Assembly: GCA_028551475.1 (NCBI GenBank)
Contig: CM052355.1
Coordinates: 20,239,580 to 20,303,579 of the forward strand
DNA length: 64,000 bases
From: Casuarina equisetifolia
Taxonomy: Eukaryota; Streptophyta; Magnoliopsida; Fagales; Casuarinaceae
Direction: 5' to 3'
Part shown: piece after piece, positions 11,599-21,772 of the stretch
Layout: every line of letters begins with the position of its first letter
How positions within the stretch are numbered: position 1 is the first letter of the stretch
Made by a program: the position numbers and the translations under genes
Notes under the pieces: generated by a model
Database searches by the model: none
Told to the model about the DNA's origin: nothing
The model's input: only the letters and a program-made list of their open reading frames with translations

Positions 11599-12932
11599 TA
11601 GCCTTTGAAATTTTGAAGCCTTTGTTAGGAAAAAAGACTCACGCAATTGTTGCAATCATAAAGTGCTTGTGTTTAGGCCATGTAATGATCATTTTAAATG
11701 ACATATAAAATTAGGTTTGGTAGAGTCTTGGAAACCTTGTGTTGATGCATATAGACTTCTTTATCTAAATTTCTATAAAGAAGAGTATTTCTAACATCAA
11801 GTTGTATAATAAACTAACTTTTCATGTAAGTTTGAGAAATTATTGTGTGAATAGTAATAGGTTTGACAATTGGACTAATTATTTGTGTATAGTCTATACT
11901 AGGACATTGATGAAAGCCTTTGGCAATATGTCATGCTTTGTAGTGTTCACAAGTACCTTATAATTTTCTTTTTCTTTTATATACCCATTTACCTATAGGT
12001 ATAGTGTTTGGTGGTTAAGGTATGAGTTCCCATGTTTGATTTTTGCATAGGGCAATGCATTCACTTGACATTGCCTATCACCATTTGTAATTTTTAGATG
12101 CTTTGGTATAATTTTGTGATTCTTTGTATTTATGTACCAAAGTAGTGAGAGCATATGTGTGATTCTGAGTTATGGTTCATTTAGGTATTTTGCCTCCTTT
12201 GAATCTTGGGATGGTTTGTGTTAGGAGTATGTGTAGGAAGTTAAGGGTGGGGATTCATGATCTAATATTGTAGTAGTAGCCATTTGATTAATATTGGTAT
12301 TTGATTGAGGAGAGAAGAATTTTTTTTTTTTTTTGAAAAAGATACATTTTTATTTATTTTTAGATGATGATATAAAAGTGGGTCATGTAATTATGGGTTG
12401 TGTAATGTTTGGTTATTTTTCTTTTTCCCTTTTTTGTTAAGCAAATGGGAAAACATATTCGGTAAATACTGCATTTGCTACAATATATATTTTATTTGTT
12501 TATGGGTAGAGACATATATATGCCTTGTATCCTATTAGAGACCAAACACATGGTGTAGACTTTTTTTTTTCTTTTATTTTGTGTATGTGGTTGAAAGTAT
12601 GGTATACCAATTACCTAAATGTTCTTAAAAGAGAAATGTTGGGCTTTTCATTGAATAATTTTTCCCAAGTTGTATTGTTATCAATGTTTGGGCCTGGTAT
12701 TCTATTAATGATGTGAACTATTGTTTTAAATGCATAATTACAATACTAGGGTGGTATTTGGTCTTTGTTTAACATGGATAACCTAGTTTTTGTAATATAT
12801 AGATGTTTTCTTTTTAGAAACCCATTTTGAAAGAAAGCATATGGACTTAATACTCTTTGTATGATCCTATGTTGGGATAAGAAATTTTTATAGATTTTTG
12901 AAGTGAATTTTTTTGCACCATCACATTGTATG
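11599..12932 (-). pseudogene. Copia integrase C-terminal part and RT N-terminal half
   Basis: From right to left the reverse strand reads DGAKKFTSK and PYAFFQNGF...RKH (integrase core end; normally DNGTEF and PYTPQQNG). It goes on to KTIVHIINR and NEKPNISLLRTFG (integrase C-terminus), then GKWVYKRKR near 11,970 and EVYMHQ near 11,750 (RT N-terminus). Stops are frequent. The order is that of Ty1/copia pol. Confidence 0.75.
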
Positions 12933-14124
12933 TGATAACTCTAATTTTATAGAGTTATTTTGCCTATTTTAGGTAATAAATAACTTTAATAATGGTGAAA
13001 AAAATTTCAATTTCTCTTTATTTACCTAAATTTGTCTTGTTTATGTAGCATAAGGAGGCATGGAGAAAAAGGATGAATAAGGAGAACTTAATTCTTATAG
13101 TATGGCAAAATCATAATAGCAAGATCAAGAGAGTTAAGATGGACTTAGGCTTTTGATGATTGTTATTAAATTTTCTATTATTGTTGGGTTTTCTAAATAA
13201 ATAGAAAATCCAATCATGTTAGGAATTCAAATCCCAATTAATTTAAGAGTTCAAAACCCAAAACTCTATTTAAGAGAAGAAAAGAAGTGAAAAAGGGGAG
13301 GAGGAAATTTAGCACAACTCAAGAAAGAGGCTAAGAATTTAAGGTTTTTATGAAGAGAAGACAAAAAGGATGATAGACTTCTTGTTTTTTTAATTCAAAA
13401 TGTCTTATTTTATTCCTATTATTGTTCATTCTTAATATTTTATTATATTTTAGTTTACTTTTGTTAGAGCTACGATGTAGCCTAATTATGATGATATGAA
13501 TCTTATGATTGTTATGTTTTACAAGATAATTTGTTTATGTGAAGTCACATGTTATTGTGTTTAATACTTTGAAGTGATTAGCTACCACTTAAATGATTTG
13601 ATTTGCATATTTGAGACTGATAAGAGATGATATGCAATTACTTCTTGTAAGGTGTAACCATAAATTAAATATGGATAGACATATATTATATTATTTGTGT
13701 GGCTTTCGGTGTAAATTGGGAATATTCATAGATCCTAATGCATTTGGTTTATTTCAATTCACATATAGAGATATAGTGAATTAATGAACTAAGTAGGTTT
13801 GCTATACCTAGACATAGGATAGTAAATAAACTAGGAAGTTCCGCCATCACATAGATATTATCCCTCTTGTAAGCATACATAATCAACATTAGTACCTGGT
13901 AGTTATGGTGAAATCATATGCTTTAACATATTTCGTGTATTAGTTTTCTTAGATTTAATTAGTTAATCTATCATTTATCATTTAGATTTGTTAGATAAAT
14001 TCTAGGAGTTATTCACCATTAGTAATTAATTAGTCTAGTAATCATCAATTTCTATGAGATAATATCATTCTTATTATTGTATTACTTGTTCAACAAGTTC
14101 CTTGCATCTAAAATTCACTGAATA
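12933..14124 (+). repeat. Solo LTR B, inserted in copia integrase
   Basis: Begins TGATAACTC and ends CACTGAATA (CA mutated to TA). It is flanked by GTATG (12,928-12,932) and ATATG (14,125-14,129), a duplication with one mismatch. It is an inverted copy of 15,439-16,670 over its whole length. Its first 26 bases form a hairpin (ATAACTCTA-ATTT-TATAGAGTTAT), seen in all three copies. Confidence 0.8.
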
Positions 14125-14455
14125 ATATGCTTTTTATTTTTATTTTGAATGGATTTTCCACAAGTGATAGGAAATTTTTGAATATTTGTAGAAATTCATC
14201 ACATGATTTCATGAGTATAATCATGTAAATTTAGATAAATCATCAATAAATATATATAATATTGATTTCATTATGATGATGTAATTGGTGCAAGCCTCCA
14301 TATATCAAAGTTGTTGAGATGTGTAAACTAATATTTTTAAGATGAGTGATAACTTGGATTAATCTCCATAATTATGTGCATCAAACATATAATATTCCTC
14401 ATGTTATTGTATGAATCATTTTAGGGGAATATTAATTTCTTTAATCATGGAAAGT
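14125..14455 (-). pseudogene. Copia integrase, N-terminal half of the core
   Basis: The reverse strand reads NNFDIWRLAPITSS (normally FDxxHSDVWGPxP) and then SCDEFLQIFKNFLSLVENPF, the segment before the second catalytic Asp. The reading continues on the far side of solo LTR B. Confidence 0.65.
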
Positions 14456-15438
14456 TAGCTTATATACATATTTTGACATTCTAGAGTAAGGCATAACAAG
14501 GCAAAAGTAAAGCTGATATAAAGGCTTCATAAAAAAGCAACTCATGTAATTAAGAAAGGCCAAGCTCATATTCCTTAAAATAGAGCTTGTGCTAAATATT
14601 AAAGTTCAACATGTAAAAAAGCCCAGCAAGCTGATCTATTAACTAGTGCAAAGGTGTAACTTATAAAGATGAACGTGAAACCTATTGAGGAGAAAATATC
14701 AATAAGCTACATATGGGAAACGTGGCTCAATTTCCTTTAAACAAGTGAACTAGAAGCCTCCACATCAACAAAAGGGTTGTATGGTCATTGTATCCCATTA
14801 AGGCATCCCAAAGAAGGAACCTGTGCTTCCTTTGTCAACCCGAATGCTCCTTTAAAAAAGAAAACATCACTTTTTCTTTACAATTTAACCATTTTGGGTT
14901 CTTGTTCTTGTAGTTGTTCTGGTAGATTTTTTAATGCCTCAATGATTAAGTTCTTGAAAACACAATAAGTCAATTTCTTCAATTATAAGAAGGGAAAAGA
15001 AAGTGATGCTTAGGTTCTTTGGTGGAAAACATACATTGGTAGATTGTTCTTGACTATTTTAGAGTTCAAATTTGTGCTTAATCAAACTATTAATCTTGCT
15101 TATATATGAACTTAGAAACCCTATCCCTAAACTTGATATATTGTGAAATAGGTATTTTTTTCTTCACGTTCCTCAATGCTAATATTTGGAATTGGAGGAT
15201 TGCAATCAAATGCTCAAATTGTCTTGTAACTTAAAAAATTATGTGTTGTAATTTCATATTTATCATATTTGGCAGCTTATGATGGGTAGTCAAGAAAGGT
15301 GAGTTGGAGAAATTCTCTAATCACTTAAACCCATGTGTATTGCTTTTGTGCATGTTCTCTATTACAAGATTATCCATTTACACTTGCTTGCTATAGACAA
15401 TTCTATACTCTAAATGTTCATTGCATTTTTTTGTAAAG
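14456..15438. other. Unassigned segment, perhaps part of another LTR
   Basis: No gene or domain recognised. With 16,671-16,816 it may form one plus-strand LTR into which solo LTR C inserted. The outer flanks are AAAGT at 14,451-14,455 and AAAGT at 16,817-16,821, and the right piece ends in an LTR-like CCTAACA. The expected TG start is not preserved (TAGCTT), so this stays tentative. Confidence 0.35.
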
Positions 15439-16670
15439 TGTTCAGTGGATTTTAAATGCAAGTGAACATGTCGAACAAGTAATATAATGATAAGAAAGAT
15501 ATCGTCGTACAGAGATTGGTGATTACTAAGCTAACTAATTACTAATGTGAACAACTCCTAGAATTTATCTAACAAACCAAATTGATAGATGGTAAATTAA
15601 TCAACTAAATTTAAGAAAAATTAATAAAAGAAATATGTTAGAGTGTCCGATCTCACCATAATTACTAGATATTAATATTGATTATTTATGCTTGTAAGAG
15701 AGATAATATCTATGTGATGGTGGAATCTCCTAATTTATTTACTATCCTATGTCTAGGTATAGCAAACCTACATAGTTTATTAATTTACTATATCTCTATA
15801 TGTGAATTGAAACAAACCAAATGCATTAGGATCTATGAACATTCCCAGTTTACACCGAAAGTCACACAAATAATATGGTATATGTCTATTCATATTTAAT
15901 TTATGGTTACACATTACAAGAAGTAATTGCATATCATCTCTTGTGGGTCTCAAACATGCAAATTAGATCATTAAAGTGGTAGCTAATCACTTAAAAGCAT
16001 TAAACACAGTAATATGTAACTTCACATAAACAAAATATCTTACAAAACATAATAATCATAAGATTCATACCATCATAATTAGGTTATATCGTAGCTCTAA
16101 CAAAAATAAACTAAAACATAAAGAAATAATGAGGAAGAATAGTAATAAGTAATAAAGAAGGCATCTTGAATAGAAGTCTGTTACCCTTTTTGTCTTCTCT
16201 TCACTAAAACCTTGAATTCTTAGTCTCTCTTTTGAGTTGTGCTCAATTTCCTCCTCATTCTCCTTTCTTTTTCCTTTTCTCTTCTCTTAAATAGGGTTTA
16301 GGTTTAGGCCTATCTCCTATTCTAATAGAATTGGGTTTTAGAGACCTAAAATAATTGAGTTTTAAACTCCTAAATTAATTGGGACTTGAATTCCTAACAT
16401 GAATGAGTTTTTTAAGAAAACCCAACAACAATAGAAAATCTAATAACAATCATCCAAAGCCCAAGCCCATCTTGACCCTCTTGATCTTGATATTATGATT
16501 TTGCTACACAATAAGCATTAGGTTTTCCATGTTCATTCCTTTTCTCCTTGTCTCATTGTGCTACAAAAACAAGATAAATTTAGGTAAAGAGTTCAAATGT
16601 TTTCTCACAATTATTAAAGTTATTTATTGCCTAAAATAGATAAAATAACTCTATAAAAATAAAGTTATCA
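15439..16670 (-). repeat. Solo LTR C
   Basis: On the minus strand it begins TGATAACTTTATTTTTATAG and ends CACTGAACA. The flanks are TAAAG (15,434-15,438) and AAAAG (16,671-16,675), a duplication with one mismatch. It is collinear with copy A in the same orientation and with copy B in the opposite one. Confidence 0.8.
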
Positions 16671-16816
16671 AAAAGCATATCTATAATTTGTTTTTAAGAA
16701 AAATAAGACATTGTTTAGAAATAATGAGGAATCAAATTAAATGAAAAGGTGATTCCATTATTTATTAAAAAGAACCTAATTCACCCCATTCTTAGGTTGC
16801 CTCTAGGGACCTAACA
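16671..16816 (+). repeat. LTR-end-like segment
   Basis: Contains CTAATTCACCCC and CTTAGGTTGCC and ends CCTAACA, the pattern of the 3' end of many copia LTRs; the LTR ending at 5,396 has a related end. It may be the right part of an LTR split by solo LTR C. Confidence 0.4.
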
Positions 16817-17310
16817 AAAGTGAATTAGATTCAATGGACATTTAAAGATCCATTTTGTAGAGGGATAGGGCTATTTATGACTTTTCCTAATGTGACAAGT
16901 ACTGAAAGAATTTGGAATAATAGTATTCAAAGGAATTTCATTGATTTCAACAATCTTATTACATAGAGATAATTGGTATGGCCTAATGTATGATGCCAAT
17001 CCATTAGATATATTTGTCATAGTTAAGGCGTTTGGTGATTGCTAAATATCTTTTATTCTTAGTTGATATAGTCCATGAAGAAGTATTTGGTCCATATTCA
17101 AATTCAAACTTTGTATGTTCTATAGGAAAATTCCATTCCATTACCCATAATTACTCCTTACTTTCTGGTAATTTAAAAGATTTTCAAGGCTAAAGTTAGT
17201 AGGTGTTATATGATTAAAAGCTTTTAAATCAAGAAACTAGTCTATTGTATTTAAAGCTGAGTATTTGTTATGTGTTAGGACTAATGGGCAACATTGGCTT
17301 AGAAATTTTG
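16817..17310 (-). pseudogene. Copia GAG-pre-integrase remnant
   Basis: The reverse strand gives a decayed WHxxLGH block (WIGIIH.AIPIIS) near 16,990 and a later VTLGKVINSPIPLQNGS, resembling the CxLGKxxxxPF element that precedes integrase. The gypsy element at 17,311 interrupts this region; the matching gag part lies beyond 25,083. Confidence 0.5.
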
Positions 17311-17882
17311 TGTTATAGGTCCGCCACATCACAATTGATGTGGCTCTAACATGGTAGGAGGAACCATTTTGCCTTCATAGGATTTGTCTTTAAGGAGGAT
17401 TGATGCCTTCTTGCATCATAGGATTTTCCCACTAGATGGATTAATGCCTTTTTGCATTGTAATATAGTTATTTTGCATCATAGAGTCTCTGAAGTCAATA
17501 GTTGGCTGTTGGCCATATTGTTTGGTTAGTACATTGTAGGTAGCTCAATTTCTTTGTATTTGGGACTAGTGTGTTTGCTCTTTTGGGTTGTTAAGGGTTC
17601 CTTCCATTTAGAGTTAGAACATAGGAGCACTTTATCTACCGGCATGTCAATGATAGGATGATTAAGCATGGTCAAAAGCCTTCTTTGTAAACAAAGCTCA
17701 GTGTAAGCAAACATGCAAGTAATTATTCAAAGTTTTCTTAGGAGGTTAAAACTCCCTTGAAGAGTTCTCTCATTTCATCTTTTCCTTTCTTGCCATTAAG
17801 ATAGGGAAGAAAAAGAGCTACGTGTATTGTTTCCTACATGTCTAGCGCCTTTTTACTTGTTTAGTTGTAGCTAAACATAACA
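17311..17882 (+). repeat. 5' LTR of the gypsy element
   Basis: 572 bp, TG...CA, preceded by the duplicated TTTTG. It aligns with 24,498-25,083 throughout, with many transitions and one segment near the start that differs between the two. Confidence 0.9.
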
Positions 17883-17885
17883 AAG

Positions 17886-17900
17886 TGGCATCAAGCTAGG
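17886..17900 (+). other. Primer binding site of the gypsy element
   Basis: TGGCATCAAGCTAGG begins three bases after the LTR end. It differs slightly from TGGTATCAGAGC, the usual complement of the initiator methionine tRNA. Confidence 0.75.
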
Positions 17901-17924
17901 TTCCTATTCCATAAATGTTTACGA

Positions 17925-18955
17925 GGATGAACAACCAAATAAAGGAGTATTCGGCACATGAGATGGATAGGAACTTTTGTGAACTTACAAATGTCATGCA
18001 ATAGATGTTCTTAGCATTAAATGAGAATATGCAAGATGTTAGCTCTTCACATGGAAAACCTAGTGGTGGCTCAAGAGGATGATGTTTCTATAACTAACAC
18101 AATGGTGGCTCTTGTAACTGACATGAGTAAGGCCAATTGGGTGCTAATGACCAAAGACCAAAGGCGATGCTAAAGTTTCCCTTGCTACAATGGTTTAGAT
18201 GAATTAACTGAATGGATTTATAAGGAAAAACAAATTTTCAATTATTACAAGACTTTTAAGGCAGAGAAAATCGAGATAGCCTAATGGAATCTCAAAGGAT
18301 AAGCATAATGCTAGTTCTAACTCTTTCAAGAGGAACATGAAGGCCATGAACTCTTTTAGGCATTGTTAACATCAGAAATGTTGGAACATCATGGCCCTAG
18401 TAGGTATTTAGATTTATACAAAGAGTTGATCCAAATCCAAAAAAAGGATTCGGTGGACTAATATTAAAAGGAGTTTTTATAGCTCCTAGTATGTGCCGGG
18501 CAAGTGTCCCTACAACAATAGATTAGTTACTTTACAATAAGGCTACAGGAGAGCATCTATGTTGATTACAAGTAGCTAAGCCAACCATATTGCCTACTGT
18601 GATTAGGTTGGCAAGGCTATATGAATTTCTCACATTGGCAGTCCCTATCAGGCCTTCATTGTAGGTTCGCCTAGCTCTATAATTGGGCTAAGGGTCTTAA
18701 ACAATTTTCTAGCATTACTACTAAGAAGCTAGTAATATCAGTTAAGAAACTTTCTCTTGAAGAAATGGTAGACCACAAAGCTAAAGGCCTTTGTTATAAT
18801 TATGATGAGCACTTTATGCCTAGCCATATATGTAAAATATTGTTCTTTTCGGAAGTTCCAAAGATAGATGAGGAAGTAACAATGAAGGAAAGGAACCCTG
18901 TAGAGGACTATAATGAGCTTTTGCCAGTACCATGCATTTCTTTAAGGGCCATTTA
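17925..18955 (+). pseudogene. Gypsy gag remnant
   Basis: The plus strand reads FPCYNGLDELTEWIYK, like the FPxFxGxDPxxWIxK block of plant gypsy gags, then IFNYYKTFKAEKIEIA. The zinc-knuckle segment at 18,780-18,835 reads GLCYNYDEHFMPSHICK; a working knuckle would have Cys where the second Tyr stands. There are several frame breaks. The product would have been the capsid and nucleocapsid protein. Confidence 0.75.
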
Positions 18956-19019
18956 AGGTCTAAGATGCCTTTAGAAAATAAAGGTGGAAGGTCTAGTCTA
19001 ACCCAAAGGAAGTATGATC

Positions 19020-19794
19020 TTTTTTCTCTTAGATTCAGGAAGTTTCCATAATTTTTTACACCATGAAGTTGCTAAAAGAGCTAACCTTTACTGTAAGGAC
19101 AATGGAAGTTTTGAAGTCATGATGGCAAGTGTGGAAAAGATAGCTATCCAAGGGATGTGTTAGGGAGTGAATTTTTCACTACAAGGAGTCAATTTCACTG
19201 TTGACTTGTACTTGTTGACATTACAAGGCATAAAAAGGGTTCTTGGGGCCCTATGGCTTTTCAACTTAGGCTTTATTTCTTAGGATTTGTTTAAGCTATG
19301 TTTGGCTTTCCAGCATCATGGAACTCTAATTGAGTTGGAAGGAGTAACTCCCCCCTCTAATTAAGTTATAGAAGGTGAACAAATAGGGAATGAGCTAAAG
19401 AAAGGCAAGCAAGTGAATCTTCTTCAAATTATAGTAGTGCCCCAAAAAGCATCTAGCTATTGCAATCTAGTGATAGAGGTTAATCCCGAATTGGCCAAAA
19501 TATTGCATCAATTTGCCAACGTATTTTGTGAACCTAAGGGCTTTCCTCCTTCAAGTAAGCATGACCACCATATACCATTACCTGATAAAAGGAAAGCTGT
19601 CAATGTTAAGTTGTATCGATACCCCTATTACTAAAAGTCAGAAATTAAAAGATTAATGGTAGAGATGCTTCAAGCAAGAATTATACAACCCAACAACTCC
19701 CTATACTCTTCTCCTATATTGTTAGTTAAAAAAAAATGGATCATGGAGAATGTGCATAGACTTTCATGCTCTTAATAGCTATACTATTTGAGAC
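19020..19794 (+). pseudogene. Gypsy protease and RT N-terminus
   Basis: The protease active site is visible as LDSGSFHNF near 19,029. An open stretch at 19,413-19,634 ends HHIPLPDKRKAVNVKLYRYP, matching the HxIxLxxGxxPVxxRPYRYP entry of the RT. Further on are LLVKKK and FHALN, and then TI.D, the start of the block ahead of FPIPxIDELL. At that point, 19,794, the reading jumps into plastid sequence. Confidence 0.85.
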
Positions 19795-19903
19795 ATCTCT
19801 ATCCTTTTACCTGCAATGGGTATCGGTATTTATCTAGATTTTTCTTTTCTCACTATCTATTGACAAGGTCAAAGATATTACATCTAATATTTTTTATAGA
19901 TAA
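19795..19903 (+). pseudogene. ndhD: Plastid ndhD 3' end (NUPT)
   Basis: Reads ISILLPAMGIGIYLDFSF and then, after a frame change, LSIDKVKDITSNIFYR before the stop TAA at 19,901-19,903. This is the C-terminus of NAD(P)H dehydrogenase subunit 4 of the thylakoid NDH complex; only about 36 codons are present. It has no start or promoter and is a passive relic. Confidence 0.9.
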
Positions 19904-20221
19904 TTTTCATAAATAAAATTAAAAAATAGCAATCCTATAATATATAATAATAAAATGTTTAACAAAATTCATTGTACAATTAAAAAAAATCAAATAACAA
20001 ATAATAATTATTTTTATTTTATTAAGTTTATAAGTTTAACTTTAACTTAAGTTAAAAATGAAAAATGAATTAGACTTTTAACCATTGTATCCAGTATGTT
20101 TGGCCTTTCTAAGAACCCTTTGAATCACTACTTTGATTCAAAAGGTTCTCCATGGCTTACACAACCCTTTGTTATATATATATGCTATCCCATGTTTGCT
20201 TATGTTCATTAGATCTTTTCT

Positions 20222-21187
20222 TTAGTTAGATGTTAGTGTAAATAAACCATAACTATGTAGCCCTATTCCTCATAGATTGACTTCATAATAGCATATCCAA
20301 ATTATAAGAAATCCCACTGAGGCTACAATTGTGGAATTTACACCTTCTAAATTTTGATTTGTTCGAATATGTAAATAAATCGTGAATACAGTCTAAGTAA
20401 TAAATGCCTAAGTTTCCTTTGGATCCCAATTCCAATATGAGCCCATGCTTCATTTGCCCATAGTACTCCCAAAAGAATACCTATGGTTAAAAAAAGAAAC
20501 CCTATACCAATAATATGATAACTTCAATGATCTAATTGTTGAATCAATTGAGATATATAATAATTTGTAGAATAGGTTAAATAAATGTTCCATAAAACAT
20601 TGTTTCTTTCATTCATGTATTTGATCTCATCAAAGTAAAATGAATCATTATTTCTTTTCTTAGAAGTCCTTATGAGTTTTCAAAATGTAATGGCTTTAAG
20701 AGCTATTGATAATAATGATCTGAATAAAAGAGCTGAATAGCCAAATACCATCATACTTATGTGCACCATTAACCAATGAGAATTAAAGAGCGGGTACTAA
20801 TATTACAGATTGATTTGTTTCGGTTACAAAATCAAAATTCGCAAAGCCCTGGGTAAAAATAACACTTGGTGCGATTATTGCACTTAAATGGTTTTTATAT
20901 ATATATTTTTAAATATGGAACCATATGAATAATGGACAAACTCCATGAAAGAAAAATTACTGATTCGTATAAATCACTTAAGGGTAAATGTCTCAAATAA
21001 ATCCAACAAGTAACTAATAATGATGTTATATAGACAAAAATGGTTTTTATACCTTTTTTTGATGAATCATAGAGTCCTGTGCTTTTATTATCATTAGCTA
21101 ATAAGATTATCAAACGAATTAAACTTACAATTGAAACAACTAAAAATGATATATGAGTTAATATATACTCTAAATTTGAAAAATCAT
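20222..21187 (-). pseudogene. ccsA: Plastid ccsA, near full length (NUPT)
   Basis: On the reverse strand the start codon lies at 21,185-21,187 and the stop at 20,222-20,224, a span of 966 bp, about the size of a complete ccsA. Recognisable blocks are [31 protein letters not shown] and, near the end, GLHSYGLFTLTSN. In the plastid the protein is a multi-pass membrane protein that attaches heme to c-type cytochromes. Here one base is missing soon after the start and there are later stops and indels, including a TA-rich expansion near 20,895-20,910. It cannot make protein and would not be targeted correctly from the nucleus. Confidence 0.95.
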
Positions 21188-21316
21188 AAATATATTATTA
21201 TTATTGTTATAATATAATTATATTATAAAAATAAGGGGGTCTTACAATTACACAATTATAAGAACGGAAATTGAGAATTGAATTCATTATAGGGTTTATT
21301 CCTTTATAAGATGTCA

Positions 21317-21396
21317 TGCCACCACTGGAATTTGAATTGAGATGCTTTAGCACTGCTTCCTAAGAGTAGCGCATCTACTAATTTCACCATAACGAC
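21317..21396 (-). pseudogene. trnL-UAG: Plastid trnL-UAG relic (NUPT)
   Basis: The 80-nt reverse strand runs from GTCGTTATGGTGAAATTAG to the acceptor end AGTGGTGGCA. The anticodon stem-loop with CTTAGGAAG and the long variable arm are still visible. Several substitutions break stems, and no nuclear tRNA promoter use is expected. Confidence 0.92.
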
Positions 21397-21772
21397 TTGT
21401 TAGTAATCATAATAACCTATTTTTATTCAACCGTTGAGGTAGTAGGTTAAAGTAATCAATTATTTATTTTAGTTTTCTAGTAAATGTTGATTTATAGAAA
21501 TCATTAATATTCTTAAATAAGAAAATTAATGAATTAAAATGTCTTTCAAAATAGTGATTCGAATTTATTGCCAAAAAAACCAATTCTTATTTTTTTATTG
21601 TTTGATTGAATATTTAGTTGTTTTTTATTTTTAACATTTAAAGTGTTAATTTTATTTAACTTAACATTCATAATGGAGTTCTTTTAGTTTATATTCTTCG
21701 AAAATAAAATGGAACTCTTATAAATAGATAACCTTAATTCAATGTTATTTTAATTTTTTGATTTAGTATTTA

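Larger units (their letters stand above)
19795..21772. mobile_element. Nuclear plastid DNA insert (NUPT) from the small single-copy region
   Basis: Holds, in plastid order, the 3' end of ndhD (+), the ndhD-ccsA spacer with its hairpin near 20,108-20,150 (AGAACC...GGTTCT), ccsA (-), trnL-UAG (-) and part of the trnL-rpl32 spacer. This arrangement, with ndhD and ccsA converging, is that of angiosperm plastid genomes. The left edge follows gypsy RT TI.D; the right edge precedes PIPIIDELFNELQG of the same RT. All plastid genes carry substitutions and indels. Confidence 0.93.

Noticed and set aside
20895..21113. 72-codon minus-strand open frame as a nuclear gene
   Set aside because: It is the N-terminal part of plastid ccsA in the NUPT, not a nuclear gene.
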